Source of the DNA: Acidobacteriota bacterium
GTDB lineage: Bacteria > Acidobacteriota > Vicinamibacteria > Vicinamibacterales > Vicinamibacteraceae
NCBI GenBank assembly: GCA_020845575.1
Contig: JADLFL010000036.1
Location: 1 to 64,000 of the forward strand
Length of the DNA: 64,000 bases
Direction of reading: 5' to 3'
Positions 8,542-17,188 of the stretch are shown here, one piece after another; position 1 is the stretch's first letter, and the number at the start of each line of letters is the position of its first letter. The translations under genes and the position numbers were made by a program. Below the pieces are notes generated by a model. It was not told where the DNA came from and searched no databases. It saw only the letters and a program-made list of their open reading frames with translations.

Positions 8542-9615
8542 ATGCGCATCGCTGTCGCCATGTCCGGCGGTGTCGACTCCTCGGTTGCCGCCGCGCTGCT
8601 CGCCGATGCCGGACACGACGTGGTCGGGCTCTCCATGCAGTTGTACGACCAGCAGGAGGGGCAGGTGGCGTTCGGCACGTGCTGCACGATCGACGACCTG
8701 CACGATGCGCGGCGCGTGGCCTCGCGCCTCGGCATCCCGCACTACATCGTCAACTTCGAGTCGCACTTCCACGCGCAGGTCGTGACGCCCTTCGTCGACG
8801 ACTACGTCGCGGGCCGCACGCCCATTCCCTGCACGCGCTGCAACAGCGAGGTGAAGTTCGTCACGCTGCTCGATCGCGTCGAGGCGCTGGAGGCCGACCG
8901 CCTCGCCACAGGCCACTACGTGCAGTCGCGCCAGGACGATGACGGGCAGTGGCACCTGCTGCGCGGCGCGGACCACGCAAAGGATCAGTCCTACTTCCTG
9001 TTCTCGCTGACGCAGGCGCAACTCGCGCGAGCGAGCTTCCCCGTCGGCCACATGGACAAGACGTCAGTACGTGCTTACGCCTCGTCGCGCGGCCTGCCGG
9101 TGGCCGCCAAGCCGGACTCGCAGGAGATCTGCTTCGTCCCCGATGGCGATCAGGCGGCGTTCGTCGCCCGCGCAGCAGGCGATCGCACGCCGCCACCGGG
9201 CCGCATCGTCGACGTGGAGGGGCGGGCGCTCGGCACGCACACGGGCGTCCATCACTTCACCGTCGGTCAGCGCAAGGGCCTCCGTCTGTCGGTCGGCGTA
9301 CCGCTGTACGTGGTGGCGATCGACGCGGGAACGCGCGACGTGGTGGTCGGGCCGCGCCGCGCGCTCGAAGGACGCCACTGCTCTGTCGAAGAGGTGAACT
9401 GGGTGTCCGGTCGCGCGCCTGACTCCGCCATTCGCGCCAGCGTGCAGATCCGCCACCGCCACCCCGCGGCGCCTGCCTCCGTCCGCGCGCTTGGCGACGA
9501 CCGGGCCGCCGTCCAATTCGATGCTCCGCAGTACGCCATCACGCCTGGCCAGGCCGCCGTCTTCTACGACGGAGACGAGGTCCTCGGCGGTGGGTGGATC
9601 TCGACTCGGATGTAG
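8542..9615 (+). CDS. mnmA: tRNA-specific 2-thiouridylase MnmA
   Basis: Adenylates U34 of the wobble base in tRNA-Lys, tRNA-Glu and tRNA-Gln and replaces O2 with sulfur (s2U34). The 357-residue protein has the PP-loop SGGVDSS at residues 8-14, the persulfide-forming Cys100 in [10 protein letters not shown], and the second catalytic Cys197 in [10 protein letters not shown]. The C-terminal beta-barrel domain is complete (FTVGQRKGL onward). ATG 8542 is preceded by AGGAG inside the end of the desulfurase gene. The pairing with a cysteine desulfurase two bases upstream fits direct sulfur transfer. Both thiolation substrates, tRNA-Glu(UUC) and tRNA-Lys(UUU), also lie in this window. Confidence 0.95.
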   Translation: MRIAVAMSGGVDSSVAAALLADAGHDVVGLSMQLYDQQEGQVAFGTCCTIDDLHDARRVASRLGIPHYIVNFESHFHAQVVTPFVDDYVAGRTPIPCTRCNSEVKFVTLLDRVEALEADRLATGHYVQSRQDDDGQWHLLRGADHAKDQSYFLFSLTQAQLARASFPVGHMDKTSVRAYASSRGLPVAAKPDSQEICFVPDGDQAAFVARAAGDRTPPPGRIVDVEGRALGTHTGVHHFTVGQRKGLRLSVGVPLYVVAIDAGTRDVVVGPRRALEGRHCSVEEVNWVSGRAPDSAIRASVQIRHRHPAAPASVRALGDDRAAVQFDAPQYAITPGQAAVFYDGDEVLGGGWISTRM

Positions 9616-9642
9616 GGCCGACCCGTGTGGTCGCCCGTCACG

Positions 9643-10611
9643 TCACGCCGTGGCGTGGGCGGCGTCGACCTCGTGCGCGGCACCGCCATGCTCCAGCCAG
9701 CGCTCGGCGTCCATCGCGGCCATGCAGCCCGTGCCCGCCGACGTGATCGCCTGGCGATACACCTGGTCCTGCACGTCGCCCGCGGCGAACACGCCGGGCA
9801 CGTTGGTTCGCGTCCCCGTCGTCTGCAGGTACCCGCTCTCGTCCATGTCGAGCTGTCCCTTGAAGATCGACGTGTTCGGCGTGTGTCCGATGGCCACGAA
9901 GACACCGTCGACCGCGAGCGTCTCGACGGCACCCGTGTGCACGTCGCGCAGCACGGCGCCGTTCACGTCGCCGCGCTGGTCGGCCACGATCTCGTCCACC
10001 GTGGTGTTCCAGCGGAACGTGATCTTCGGGTTCGCGAACGCCTTGTCCTGCATGATCTTCGACGCGCGCAGCGTGTCGCGTCGGTGGATCACGGTGACGT
10101 GCGAGGCGAGTTTCGCGAGATAGAGCGCCTCCTCGAGCGCCGTGTCTCCCCCGCCCACGATCGCGATCGGCCTGTTACGGAAGAAGAAGCCGTCGCAGGT
10201 GGCGCACGTGCTGACGCCGCGCCCCATCAGCATCATCTCCGACGGAAGTCCGAGCAGCTTGGCCGACGCGCCCGTCGCGACGATGACGGTGAGCGCGCGA
10301 ATGACGTCGCCGCTGTCCATCGTCAGCGTGAACGGACGTGCGGTGAAGTCGACGCGCTCCACCAGCCCTGTCAGGAACGACGTGCCCACGCGCTCGGCCT
10401 GCTCGCGCATGTCGATCATGAGCTGCGGGCCCATCACGCCGTCGCGGAATCCCGGCCAGTTCTCGACCAGCGTCGTGATCGTGAGCTGGCCGCCCGGCTG
10501 CAGCCCCTCGATCACGAGCGGGTGCAGGTTGGCGCGCGCCGCGTACAGCGCCGCCGTCAGGCCAGCCGGGCCCGACCCGATGATCACCACATTGCGGACG
10601 TCGTCAGTCAT
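9643..10611 (-). CDS. trxB: thioredoxin-disulfide reductase
   Basis: FAD enzyme that uses NADPH to reduce thioredoxin. The 322-residue protein has the FAD-binding GSGPAGLTAA at residues 12-21, the redox pair Cys136-Cys139 in STCATCDGFF, and the NADPH-binding GGGDTALEEA. Length and motif order are those of the low-molecular-weight bacterial enzyme. The start at ATG 10611 lies 14 bp after the trxA stop on the same strand, so the electron donor and acceptor are co-transcribed as trxA-trxB. It converges on mnmA with a 27-bp gap. Confidence 0.96.
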   Translation of the reverse strand: MTDDVRNVVIIGSGPAGLTAALYAARANLHPLVIEGLQPGGQLTITTLVENWPGFRDGVMGPQLMIDMREQAERVGTSFLTGLVERVDFTARPFTLTMDSGDVIRALTVIVATGASAKLLGLPSEMMLMGRGVSTCATCDGFFFRNRPIAIVGGGDTALEEALYLAKLASHVTVIHRRDTLRASKIMQDKAFANPKITFRWNTTVDEIVADQRGDVNGAVLRDVHTGAVETLAVDGVFVAIGHTPNTSIFKGQLDMDESGYLQTTGTRTNVPGVFAAGDVQDQVYRQAITSAGTGCMAAMDAERWLEHGGAAHEVDAAHATA

Positions 10612-10625
10612 GAGAAAGCGTCACC

Positions 10626-10955
10626 TTACATGTGGCGTTCGAGCAGGCGCTTCAGGGCGTCCTTGGACTGCACGCCGATCGTCTGATCGACGAGTTGTCC
10701 GCCCTTGAACACCAGCAGCGCGGGAATCGACCGCACGCCGAAGTTGCCTGGCACGTTGGGGTTCGAGTCCACGTCGAGCTTGGCGATCACCGCCTTGCCG
10801 TCGAGCTCCTCGGCCAGCGCGTCGATGGTCGGCGCGAGCATGCGGCAGGGGCCGCACCACTCCGCCCAGAAATCCACCAGCACCGGCTGTGACGTCCCGC
10901 CGAGCACCTGCGTGAAGTTGCCGTCAGTCAGCGTCTGCACCTTGTCTGAAGCCAT
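10626..10955 (-). CDS. trxA: thioredoxin
   Basis: A 109-residue thioredoxin with the canonical active site WCGPC (Cys34, Cys37) and the conserved cis-proline in SIPALLVFKGG. It reduces disulfides in ribonucleotide reductase, peroxiredoxins and other cytoplasmic proteins. The start is set at ATG 10955 (MASDKVQTLT), with GAGGA about nine bases upstream; a longer open frame exists but its N-terminus is the antisense of other sequence. trxB, its reductase, follows 14 bp downstream. Confidence 0.97.
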   Translation of the reverse strand: MASDKVQTLTDGNFTQVLGGTSQPVLVDFWAEWCGPCRMLAPTIDALAEELDGKAVIAKLDVDSNPNVPGNFGVRSIPALLVFKGGQLVDQTIGVQSKDALKRLLERHM

Positions 10956-10983
10956 TCGTTCGTCCTCGTCTCTGGTCGACGCG

Positions 10984-12891
10984 TCAGGCCGACGTGCCCC
11001 GCCGACGCGCCGCCTGCATCCGGGCGCGGTCGTACGCGTCGAGGTATGCCCGCGCCGACGCGTTCCAGGAGAAATCCATCGCCATGCCCGCCCGCTGCAA
11101 CGCGCGCCAGCGGTCGGGATCGTTGTGGTAGACATGCAACGCCCAGCGAAGCGTCCCGAGCAACGCCTCCCCGCTGGCGTCGTGGAACTTGAAGCCCGTC
11201 CCGGTTCCGGTCACGGGATCGTAGTTGCGGACAGTATCGTCCAGTCCTCCCGTCGCACGCACTACAGGTAGTGTGCCATACCTCGAGCTGTACATCTGAT
11301 TGAGACCACACGGCTCGAACCGCGACGGCATCATGAAGAGGTCCGCGCCCGCTTCGATGAGGTGCGACAGCGGTTCGTCGAAGCCGATCCTGACGCCGAC
11401 CCGGTCAGGGAAGCGACGCGCGAGCGACCGCCACATCTCCTCGTACCAGGGCTCTCCCGTCCCGAGGATGACCAGGCTCGCGCCGATGTGCGGCAACTGC
11501 TCGCCCACCGACGCAATCATGTCGAGTCCCTTCTGATCGACCATGCGCGAGATCATCGCGATGACCGGCCGGCGGAGCCCTTCGTCTCCCCCCGGCAGCC
11601 CATACGCGTCGAGGAGCGCACGCTTGGCCGCCGCCTTGCCCGACAGGTCATCGACCGTGTAGTTGGCTGGCAGGTGCTTGTCCGTCGCCGGGTTCCACAC
11701 CCCATCGTCGATGCCATTGACGATGCCCACGAGGTCGGCGGAACGGTGCTGGAGAATGCCTTCGAACCCGAACGCGAACTCGCGCGTCATGAGCTCGCGC
11801 GCGTAGCGTGGACTGACCGTCGTGACCAGATCCGAGAACATGATGCCGGCCTTGAGCAGGCTGAGGTGCAGCCAGTACTCGAGGCCGTCCGACGTGAACA
11901 GATCCCAGCCCAGGCCGAGCTGCGGCAGCCACTCCGACGCACAGTTGCCCTGATAGGCGATGTTGTGGATCGTGAAGATCGTGGCCGCCGATCCCAGCAC
12001 GGGATCGGCCGCATACCGCGTCCTCACGTACACCGGGGCGAGACCGCCCTGCCAGTCGTGCGCGTGCACGACGTCGACGCGCGTGCCTTCGGCGCGCATG
12101 AACTCCAACGCGGCGAGACACAGGAACCCGAAACGCCGTGGGTTGTCGCCGTAGTCGTGGCTGCCGAGACCGTACAGCGCGTCGCGGTCGAAGAACGCCG
12201 GGTGATCGACGAGCGCCACGCGCACGCCAGGGCTCGTTTCCTGCACGAACACGTCGGCCTTGTAGGTATGCCCGCCCATGGACACACCGAAGCTCGTGGT
12301 CGGGGCACCCTGCACCGCGATGCCGCGATAGCGAGGCATCACCACCGTGACGTCGTGCCCCAGTTCGCCGAGCGCCTTGGGGAGGGCCGCGGCGACGTCC
12401 GCAAGACCGCCGGTCTTGGCAAACGGCACGGCCTCGCTCGCCACCATCAGGATGCGCAGCGACGCGGGGGCCGCCGGCTTCGTCGTGACCGCCTCCACCT
12501 CCGGCGCCGACGCGGCAGGCGTCGAGGCCGGAACCGGAGCCGCCGCCTTGACGGCGTCCTTCAGCGTGGCCGCCCGCTTGACGGCGGGCTTCTTCACCGT
12601 GGACTTCTTCACCGCGGGCTTCTTCGCCGCAGCAGGCTTGGTCGCTGCGGCGGGCTTCTCGGCAGCGGGCTTCGGTGCCGACGCCTTCTTCGCGACGGCA
12701 GACTTCTTGACGGCGGCGGTCTGCTTCACGGCACGGCGACGAGCGGGTGCCAGGACCGCATCCGCACCAACGGGCACAACCGGGTCCGGCGCAGCGGGAG
12801 ATGCGACGCCATCCGATACGGGATCGAACTCGGGCGTCTGAGGTGTCGGGTCGGGAGAGGGAGTCTTCGGAGAGCGGGGAGCTTTGGCCAT
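10984..12891 (-). CDS. glgA: glycogen synthase with Lys/Ala/Pro-rich N-terminal extension
   Basis: Transfers glucose from ADP-glucose to the growing alpha-1,4-glucan. The catalytic GT5 domain is residues 145-635, a normal GlgA length: it starts LRILMVASEAVPF, with the ADP-glucose-binding KTGGL at 159-163, and contains the C-terminal active-site region SRFEPCGLNQMYSSRYG. Before it lies a ~144-residue extension that is not part of the family: an acidic, Pro-rich start, then repeats of KPAAAKKPAVKK-type sequence like histone H1 or AlgP tails. The frame is continuous and the ATG at 12891 has no strong Shine-Dalgarno. A start next to the GT5 domain was considered, but no better start codon with a ribosome site is evident. 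The extension may tether the enzyme to a polyanion. Confidence 0.92.
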   Translation of the reverse strand: MAKAPRSPKTPSPDPTPQTPEFDPVSDGVASPAAPDPVVPVGADAVLAPARRRAVKQTAAVKKSAVAKKASAPKPAAEKPAAATKPAAAKKPAVKKSTVKKPAVKRAATLKDAVKAAAPVPASTPAASAPEVEAVTTKPAAPASLRILMVASEAVPFAKTGGLADVAAALPKALGELGHDVTVVMPRYRGIAVQGAPTTSFGVSMGGHTYKADVFVQETSPGVRVALVDHPAFFDRDALYGLGSHDYGDNPRRFGFLCLAALEFMRAEGTRVDVVHAHDWQGGLAPVYVRTRYAADPVLGSAATIFTIHNIAYQGNCASEWLPQLGLGWDLFTSDGLEYWLHLSLLKAGIMFSDLVTTVSPRYARELMTREFAFGFEGILQHRSADLVGIVNGIDDGVWNPATDKHLPANYTVDDLSGKAAAKRALLDAYGLPGGDEGLRRPVIAMISRMVDQKGLDMIASVGEQLPHIGASLVILGTGEPWYEEMWRSLARRFPDRVGVRIGFDEPLSHLIEAGADLFMMPSRFEPCGLNQMYSSRYGTLPVVRATGGLDDTVRNYDPVTGTGTGFKFHDASGEALLGTLRWALHVYHNDPDRWRALQRAGMAMDFSWNASARAYLDAYDRARMQAARRRGTSA

Positions 12892-12926
12892 GGACAGGAA
12901 GCGCCGCGGGGAGTACCACGGGCGGC

Positions 12927-12948
12927 GCGCTACAAATGAGTGTAGCGC
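12927..12948. terminator. perfect 8-bp stem-loop between the S11 peptidase and glgA genes
   Basis: GCGCTACA and TGTAGCGC form a perfect 8-bp stem around a 6-nt loop. On the minus strand it is about 50 bp past the peptidase stop and 36 bp ahead of the glgA start. There is no T-tract, so it may be a terminator, an RNA-processing site or a leader element of glgA. Confidence 0.4.
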
Positions 12949-12996
12949 ACCCCTGACGGACCGCCGGGCGAGCCCTGCCGCCCCTCCGCCCTGCCG

Positions 12997-14124
12997 CTAT
13001 TCCTGCTGGTCCGAGGCCTGAGTCGCCAGGAGCGACGGGGTTTTCGAGGCCAGCCAGTTGAACAGGTGGCGGGTCTCCCAGAACCGGGCCGGGTTGCTCT
13101 TGGCACCGAGCACCACGACGGCCACCTGATCACCCTGCGGCAGGCGCAGCAGGGTGGCCAGGCAATAGCCGGACTTGGAGATGAAGCCTGTCTTGCCGCC
13201 GCGCACATCCACGTCGGACCCCACCAGGTGATTGGTGTTGTGCAGCGTCACCGTGCGGCGCGGCGACGAGAACTCGTACTCCTTCATCCGCATGATGGTC
13301 GCGAGGCGTTCGTCGCCCGACGCAAAGGAGATGAGGCGCGCCATGTCGAAGGCCGACGACATGTTGTCGGCATAGAGCCCAGACGGATCGGCGTAGCGCG
13401 TCCGCGTGAGCCCGAGCTCGGCGGCCTTCTGGTTCATGCGCTCGATGAAGCCGATCGGGCCGTAGAGCGACGCGCGCGCGAGCGTGCGGGCCGCCACGTT
13501 GTCCGATCCGATGAGCAGCAGGTGGAGCAGCTGGTTGACGGTGACGCGATCGCCCCGGCGCAGGTACGTGGTCGATGCGGCGCGCACGTCCTCGGCATGG
13601 ACGACCACCTCGCGCGTCAGGTCGATTTCGTTCTCGAGAAACGCCACGGCCGTCATCACCTTGGTGATACTGGCGATGGACCGCGGCGTCTGCGCGTTGC
13701 TCTCGTAGAGCACTTCGTGCGTGGTCGGGTTGTAGACGATCGCCGCGCCAGCGCGAATGTCGGGCACGAGCTGCCCGTCCGCATCGGCCTTGAACTGCGG
13801 CGTCTGGATTTCCTTGAGCTGGCGCGCGTACGCCGCCTGGCGCGCGCGCGCCATTGCAAGGCGGCGCTGCCGCGCCTTCGACGCCGAATAGCGCGGCGTC
13901 GTCTTGGCCGGCTTGGCGCGCCTGGTGGCGGCCTTCGTCTTGAGAGTGCGCTTTGTCGTCCGGCTCGCCGTACTCACCGTCTTCTGCGGGGTCGCGCGTG
14001 TCGCCCGGCTGGCACGCGTGGCCTTCGCCTCGACCAGGCTCGCAGCCGGCGACGCGACAAAGCCCAGCGACAGGGCGAACAGCAGGACCGCACGCAGCGG
14101 TCGTGGACGGGCGAACTGGAGCAT
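12997..14124 (-). CDS. D-alanyl-D-alanine carboxypeptidase, peptidase family S11
   Basis: Penicillin-binding protein of the DacA/PBP5-PBP7 group that trims or cleaves peptidoglycan peptides in the periplasm. The 375-residue protein has a signal peptide (residues 1-~33, hydrophobic core VLLFALSLGFVASPAASL), a strongly basic linker ~34-100 (KRTLKTKAATRRAKPAKTT), then the catalytic domain with SxxK at 152-155 (SITK), SDN at 207-209 and KTG at 311-313. The start is ATG 14124, which gives a proper signal peptide; a longer upstream frame would bury it. The basic linker is unusual and resembles the H1-like extensions elsewhere in the window. Confidence 0.93.
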   Translation of the reverse strand: MLQFARPRPLRAVLLFALSLGFVASPAASLVEAKATRASRATRATPQKTVSTASRTTKRTLKTKAATRRAKPAKTTPRYSASKARQRRLAMARARQAAYARQLKEIQTPQFKADADGQLVPDIRAGAAIVYNPTTHEVLYESNAQTPRSIASITKVMTAVAFLENEIDLTREVVVHAEDVRAASTTYLRRGDRVTVNQLLHLLLIGSDNVAARTLARASLYGPIGFIERMNQKAAELGLTRTRYADPSGLYADNMSSAFDMARLISFASGDERLATIMRMKEYEFSSPRRTVTLHNTNHLVGSDVDVRGGKTGFISKSGYCLATLLRLPQGDQVAVVVLGAKSNPARFWETRHLFNWLASKTPSLLATQASDQQE

Positions 14125-14301
14125 TCCGTGTGTCCTCGGCAACGAAGACGCCTCTGACTGTGTCAATCGGCGGCGCGACGAGCTGTCTTTACAGTGGTCT
14201 TGTACTGCAAGCACTTGCGAAGATCCAAGCGAATATCGTGCCCGCTTCCTGCGACGGCGCGACCGGACCTGCCGGAGACGGCGATCACCGGTCCGCCATG
14301 A

Positions 14302-15570
14302 TCAGGGTTGCGCCAGCGCGATGGTCAACAGGATCGCCTGCCGCAGACCGTCGCCCCCCCCCGTCACGTCGAACGATTCCTGAAGGGAATGGCTGCCCGA
14401 TCCGATCCCGCCTCCGCCGATCGTGATCGCCGGCACGCCGCGCGCCATCGCGACGTTGCTGTCGGTGGACGAGGTATGGAGAGACGCGGGCCGCCCCACG
14501 GTTCGCAGCACCGACATCGCGGCCTGCACGATGTCTGACGTGTCGGGCGTTCGACCGGCTGGTCGGTCTCCCACCAGTTCCACGTCGGCCGTCACCGTGG
14601 CCGTGTGCCGCCAGCGCGCATTTTCGGCCGCAACGGCACCCTCGATGGCCTTGCGCACATGCGCATCGAGACCGGCCAACGGTTCGGGCTGTTCCGAACG
14701 AAGATCGATCTCGATCCAGGCCTCGAACGGAATCGAGTTGACCGACGTCCCCCCGCCCACGCGACCCACGTTGAACGTCGTCTTTGGAGACGTCGGCACT
14801 TCGAGCGCCGCGATGGCCGCCACGGCGCGGCCCAGCGCGTGCAGCGGATTGGGCATGCCGAAGGCACCGTAGCTGTGACCGCCCGGCCCCTTGAAGGTCA
14901 CGCGGTAGCGCTTGCTGCCCACGCCACCGTTGGTGACGCCGAAGCCGGAACCGTCGATCGACACGAATCGGTCGATCCCGCGCAGCCCGTCGGGACCGAA
15001 CAGGTGCTTCACGCCGCGCAGATCGCCGAGCCCCTCTTCACCGACGGTCCCGACGAACGTGATCCGCCCCGGCGTGCTGACCTTCGCATCCTGCAAAGCC
15101 CGGATCACGCCGAGGACCACGGCCAGTCCGCGACAGTCGTCGCTGATGCCGGGTCCGAGGAGCACGTTGCCCTTGCGGGACACGTGCACGGGCGTTCCTG
15201 GCGGAAAGACGGTGTCCAGGTGGGCGCTGATGACCACGTGCGGCCCATTGGCGGAGCCCGGACGCTCGCCGATGACGTTGCCCACGGCATCGACCCGGAC
15301 ACGCGACAGCCCCAGCTTCGTGAAGGCATCGCGATAGACCTTGCCGCGAGCCTCCTCCCGGAACGGCGGAGCCTCGACCTCACAGAGGGCGATCTGCTGC
15401 TCGACGACCCAGGGTTCGAGCCTGTCGGCCGCCTGCGTCGCCGCCGCCACCGCCGGCACCTGCATCAACCGGGACCCGATGTCCGATGCCCCCTGCTGCG
15501 CTGATGCGGCCGTCGCCACACACAGGCCGAGCCCCACCGCCAGGATTGCGATCTGTCGTCTCACCGTCAT
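14302..15570 (-). CDS. exported M20 family zinc peptidase
   Basis: A 422-residue metallopeptidase of the ArgE/DapE/PepT clan (M20). Residues 1-~25 form a signal peptide (IAILAVGLGLCVATAASAQ), so it acts in the periplasm. Metal-ligand motifs follow the family order: VVISAHLDTVFP, then GISDDCRGLA, then GTVGEEGLGD, and a dimerisation domain containing GPGGHSYGAFG. The C-terminal half carries SSTDSNVAMARGVPAITIGGG-like sequence that completes the zinc site. ATG 15570 is chosen because GAGGCGGGAC precedes it and the signal peptide starts there. A tripeptidase or dipeptidase role is likely; the substrate is not determinable. Confidence 0.88.
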   Translation of the reverse strand: MTVRRQIAILAVGLGLCVATAASAQQGASDIGSRLMQVPAVAAATQAADRLEPWVVEQQIALCEVEAPPFREEARGKVYRDAFTKLGLSRVRVDAVGNVIGERPGSANGPHVVISAHLDTVFPPGTPVHVSRKGNVLLGPGISDDCRGLAVVLGVIRALQDAKVSTPGRITFVGTVGEEGLGDLRGVKHLFGPDGLRGIDRFVSIDGSGFGVTNGGVGSKRYRVTFKGPGGHSYGAFGMPNPLHALGRAVAAIAALEVPTSPKTTFNVGRVGGGTSVNSIPFEAWIEIDLRSEQPEPLAGLDAHVRKAIEGAVAAENARWRHTATVTADVELVGDRPAGRTPDTSDIVQAAMSVLRTVGRPASLHTSSTDSNVAMARGVPAITIGGGGIGSGSHSLQESFDVTGGGDGLRQAILLTIALAQP

Positions 15571-15863
15571 GTGTCCCGCCTCGCCTGACAGATATATGCG
15601 AACCCGCACCGCGGCGACAAGTAGTTCAAGTTTTCGAAGGGCGTATCCGGATTTGTGAAGTTTATCGAACAACTTTCGTCACTCGACGGGCGTCTGAAGG
15701 ACACGTTCACCCGGCATGCTGTGGCACGATGTCGCAAAGTGACAGCAAATCCAGTTGTTTAGTGCTCAGATTCGCAACGCACGGCATCAGGCACGGAACG
15801 TGCTTACAAGACAACACGCATCGCGATATCGCGACGGACGCACCGGGCACGAAGGATCACGCC
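15571..15863. other. divergent intergenic region, locally AT-richer
   Basis: This 293-bp stretch separates the minus-strand M20 peptidase from the plus-strand small Cys/His gene. It is less GC-rich than its surroundings and must hold promoters in both directions. I see no RNA gene, no long inverted repeat and no convincing -35/-10 pair. Confidence 0.5.
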
Positions 15864-16097
15864 ATGAGCATCGTCAAGCTGCTGGGATTCGAGACTCTCA
15901 CCTGCGGATGTGTGGTCGGCCACTATCGGGATGCCGGCACCATCAGCGTGGTGACCTACATCGAAGAGAAGGCCACGACGTGCGCCGACGCCAGTCATCG
16001 GCGCAACCACGCCGTGATGGCGCGTCGCCAACGACGGACGGCGACACCCGCCGCAGCCACGCACCCTGTAGCGAGCCTGCGCGCGGCCGCGCGCTGA
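15864..16097 (+). CDS. small Cys/His protein of unknown function
   Basis: I do not recognise this 77-residue protein. The ATG at 15864 is preceded by GAAGGA, a good Shine-Dalgarno. The N-terminal half has an ordered look (MSIVKLLGFETLTCGCVVGHYRD, then VVTYIEEKATTCADASH) with a Cys-x-Cys pair at residues 14 and 16, a further Cys at 40, and His at 20, 45 and 49, which could bind a metal. The C-terminal ~25 residues are Arg/Ala-rich and probably disordered. It lies 74 bp upstream of a LysR-type regulator on the same strand and is preceded by ~290 bp of relatively AT-rich non-coding DNA. Confidence 0.5.
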   Translation: MSIVKLLGFETLTCGCVVGHYRDAGTISVVTYIEEKATTCADASHRRNHAVMARRQRRTATPAAATHPVASLRAAAR

Positions 16098-16171
16098 GTC
16101 CTGCTCCGCGTGATACCCTCCGGACGCGCCTCGCTGCCCCCGGAGGTATCGGCTGGCGACGACGTGACGTC

Positions 16172-17113
16172 ATGGACCTCCGCCAGCTCGAGATCATCAG
16201 GACCATCGTCGAGACCGGGTCGTTTACCGCAGCCGGACAGAAACTCGGCGTCTCTCAGTCTGCCATCAGTCGTCAGGTGCTCCTGCTCGAGGACGAACTG
16301 AACGAGGCGGTCTTCCTGCGCGTTGGACGTCGCGTCAGAATCACGCCCGCCGGTGAAGCGCTGCTACAACTGAGCCAGCGCGTCTTCCAGGACCTCAAGG
16401 ACACCGTCGCACGCATCACCGACACACAGGCGTCGCTCATCGGCCCCGTCCGCCTGGCCGGCGGGATGACCGTCAGCCTGTACGTCTTCCCCGCCCTGCT
16501 GCGCGACTTCCGCAGGCATCACCCTGATGCGGACATCAAGATCACGGCAGGGGCCACCGACAAATGCATCGCGGGATTGCGATCGGGCCTGTCCGACGTC
16601 GCGCTCCTGACGCTGCCCATCAACGATCCGGAACTGGTGACGGTACCGGCGCTGCAGGAAGAGCTGCTCGTCGTCACCGCGCCGAACCACCCGCTGGCGG
16701 CACGCGCGCGGGTCACGCCCGCCGATCTGCGCGATCAGCCGTTCGTCCTGTTCGAGACAGGCTCGAACACGCGACGCGTCGTGGACGAGTTCTTCCTGCG
16801 CAATCAGATCGTCCCGCAGATCGTCACCGAGACCGAGAACGTCGAGATCATCAAGGCGCTCGTGCGTGCCGGACTCGGCCTCTCCATCATCTCGTACCAG
16901 GCCGTGGCGCGCGAGGTCGCGTCAGGACAGTTCTTCTGCGCGCGCATCGCCGGACAGACGCTCATCCGCGAGACGGGCTGGGTGTACGTGCGGGCCAATC
17001 GTGTGCCGCGTGCCGTGCAGGAAGTGCTCGCGTCGTTCGAGCGAGTGAAGCCCAGACTGCGCGTGATCCCGCCGCCCGGCCGCGACAGGATCGGTCCTGA
17101 CGTCCACGCGTGA
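16172..17113 (+). CDS. LysR family transcriptional regulator
   Basis: A 313-residue LTTR. Residues 1-~60 form the winged helix-turn-helix (MDLRQLEIIRTIVETGSFTA, then GVSQSAISRQVLLLE), followed by a linker helix and a periplasmic-binding-like effector domain (~90-300) with the TGSNTRRVVDEFF and LVRAGLGLSIIS segments common in this family. The start is ATG 16172; an open frame continues upstream but is not LTTR-like. It would bind a small molecule and control nearby or distant genes. The nearest candidates are the small Cys/His gene upstream and the threonine operon downstream; neither link is proved. CysB/CbbR-like members are the closest look-alikes. Confidence 0.9.
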   Translation: MDLRQLEIIRTIVETGSFTAAGQKLGVSQSAISRQVLLLEDELNEAVFLRVGRRVRITPAGEALLQLSQRVFQDLKDTVARITDTQASLIGPVRLAGGMTVSLYVFPALLRDFRRHHPDADIKITAGATDKCIAGLRSGLSDVALLTLPINDPELVTVPALQEELLVVTAPNHPLAARARVTPADLRDQPFVLFETGSNTRRVVDEFFLRNQIVPQIVTETENVEIIKALVRAGLGLSIISYQAVAREVASGQFFCARIAGQTLIRETGWVYVRANRVPRAVQEVLASFERVKPRLRVIPPPGRDRIGPDVHA

Positions 17114-17175
17114 GTCGCGCCATTCGTCCCTGTCATACGACGGCCATCCATCCATGCGTATGCGGGCATCACATG

Positions 17176-17181
17176 TAAAAT
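17176..17181 (+). promoter_or_regulatory. TANNNT box directly upstream of hom
   Basis: TAAAAT ends 7 bp before the hom ATG at 17189, with no Shine-Dalgarno between. This is the geometry of a leaderless transcript. No clear -35 element is visible 17 bp upstream. Confidence 0.4.
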
Positions 17182-17188
17182 TCCACCG

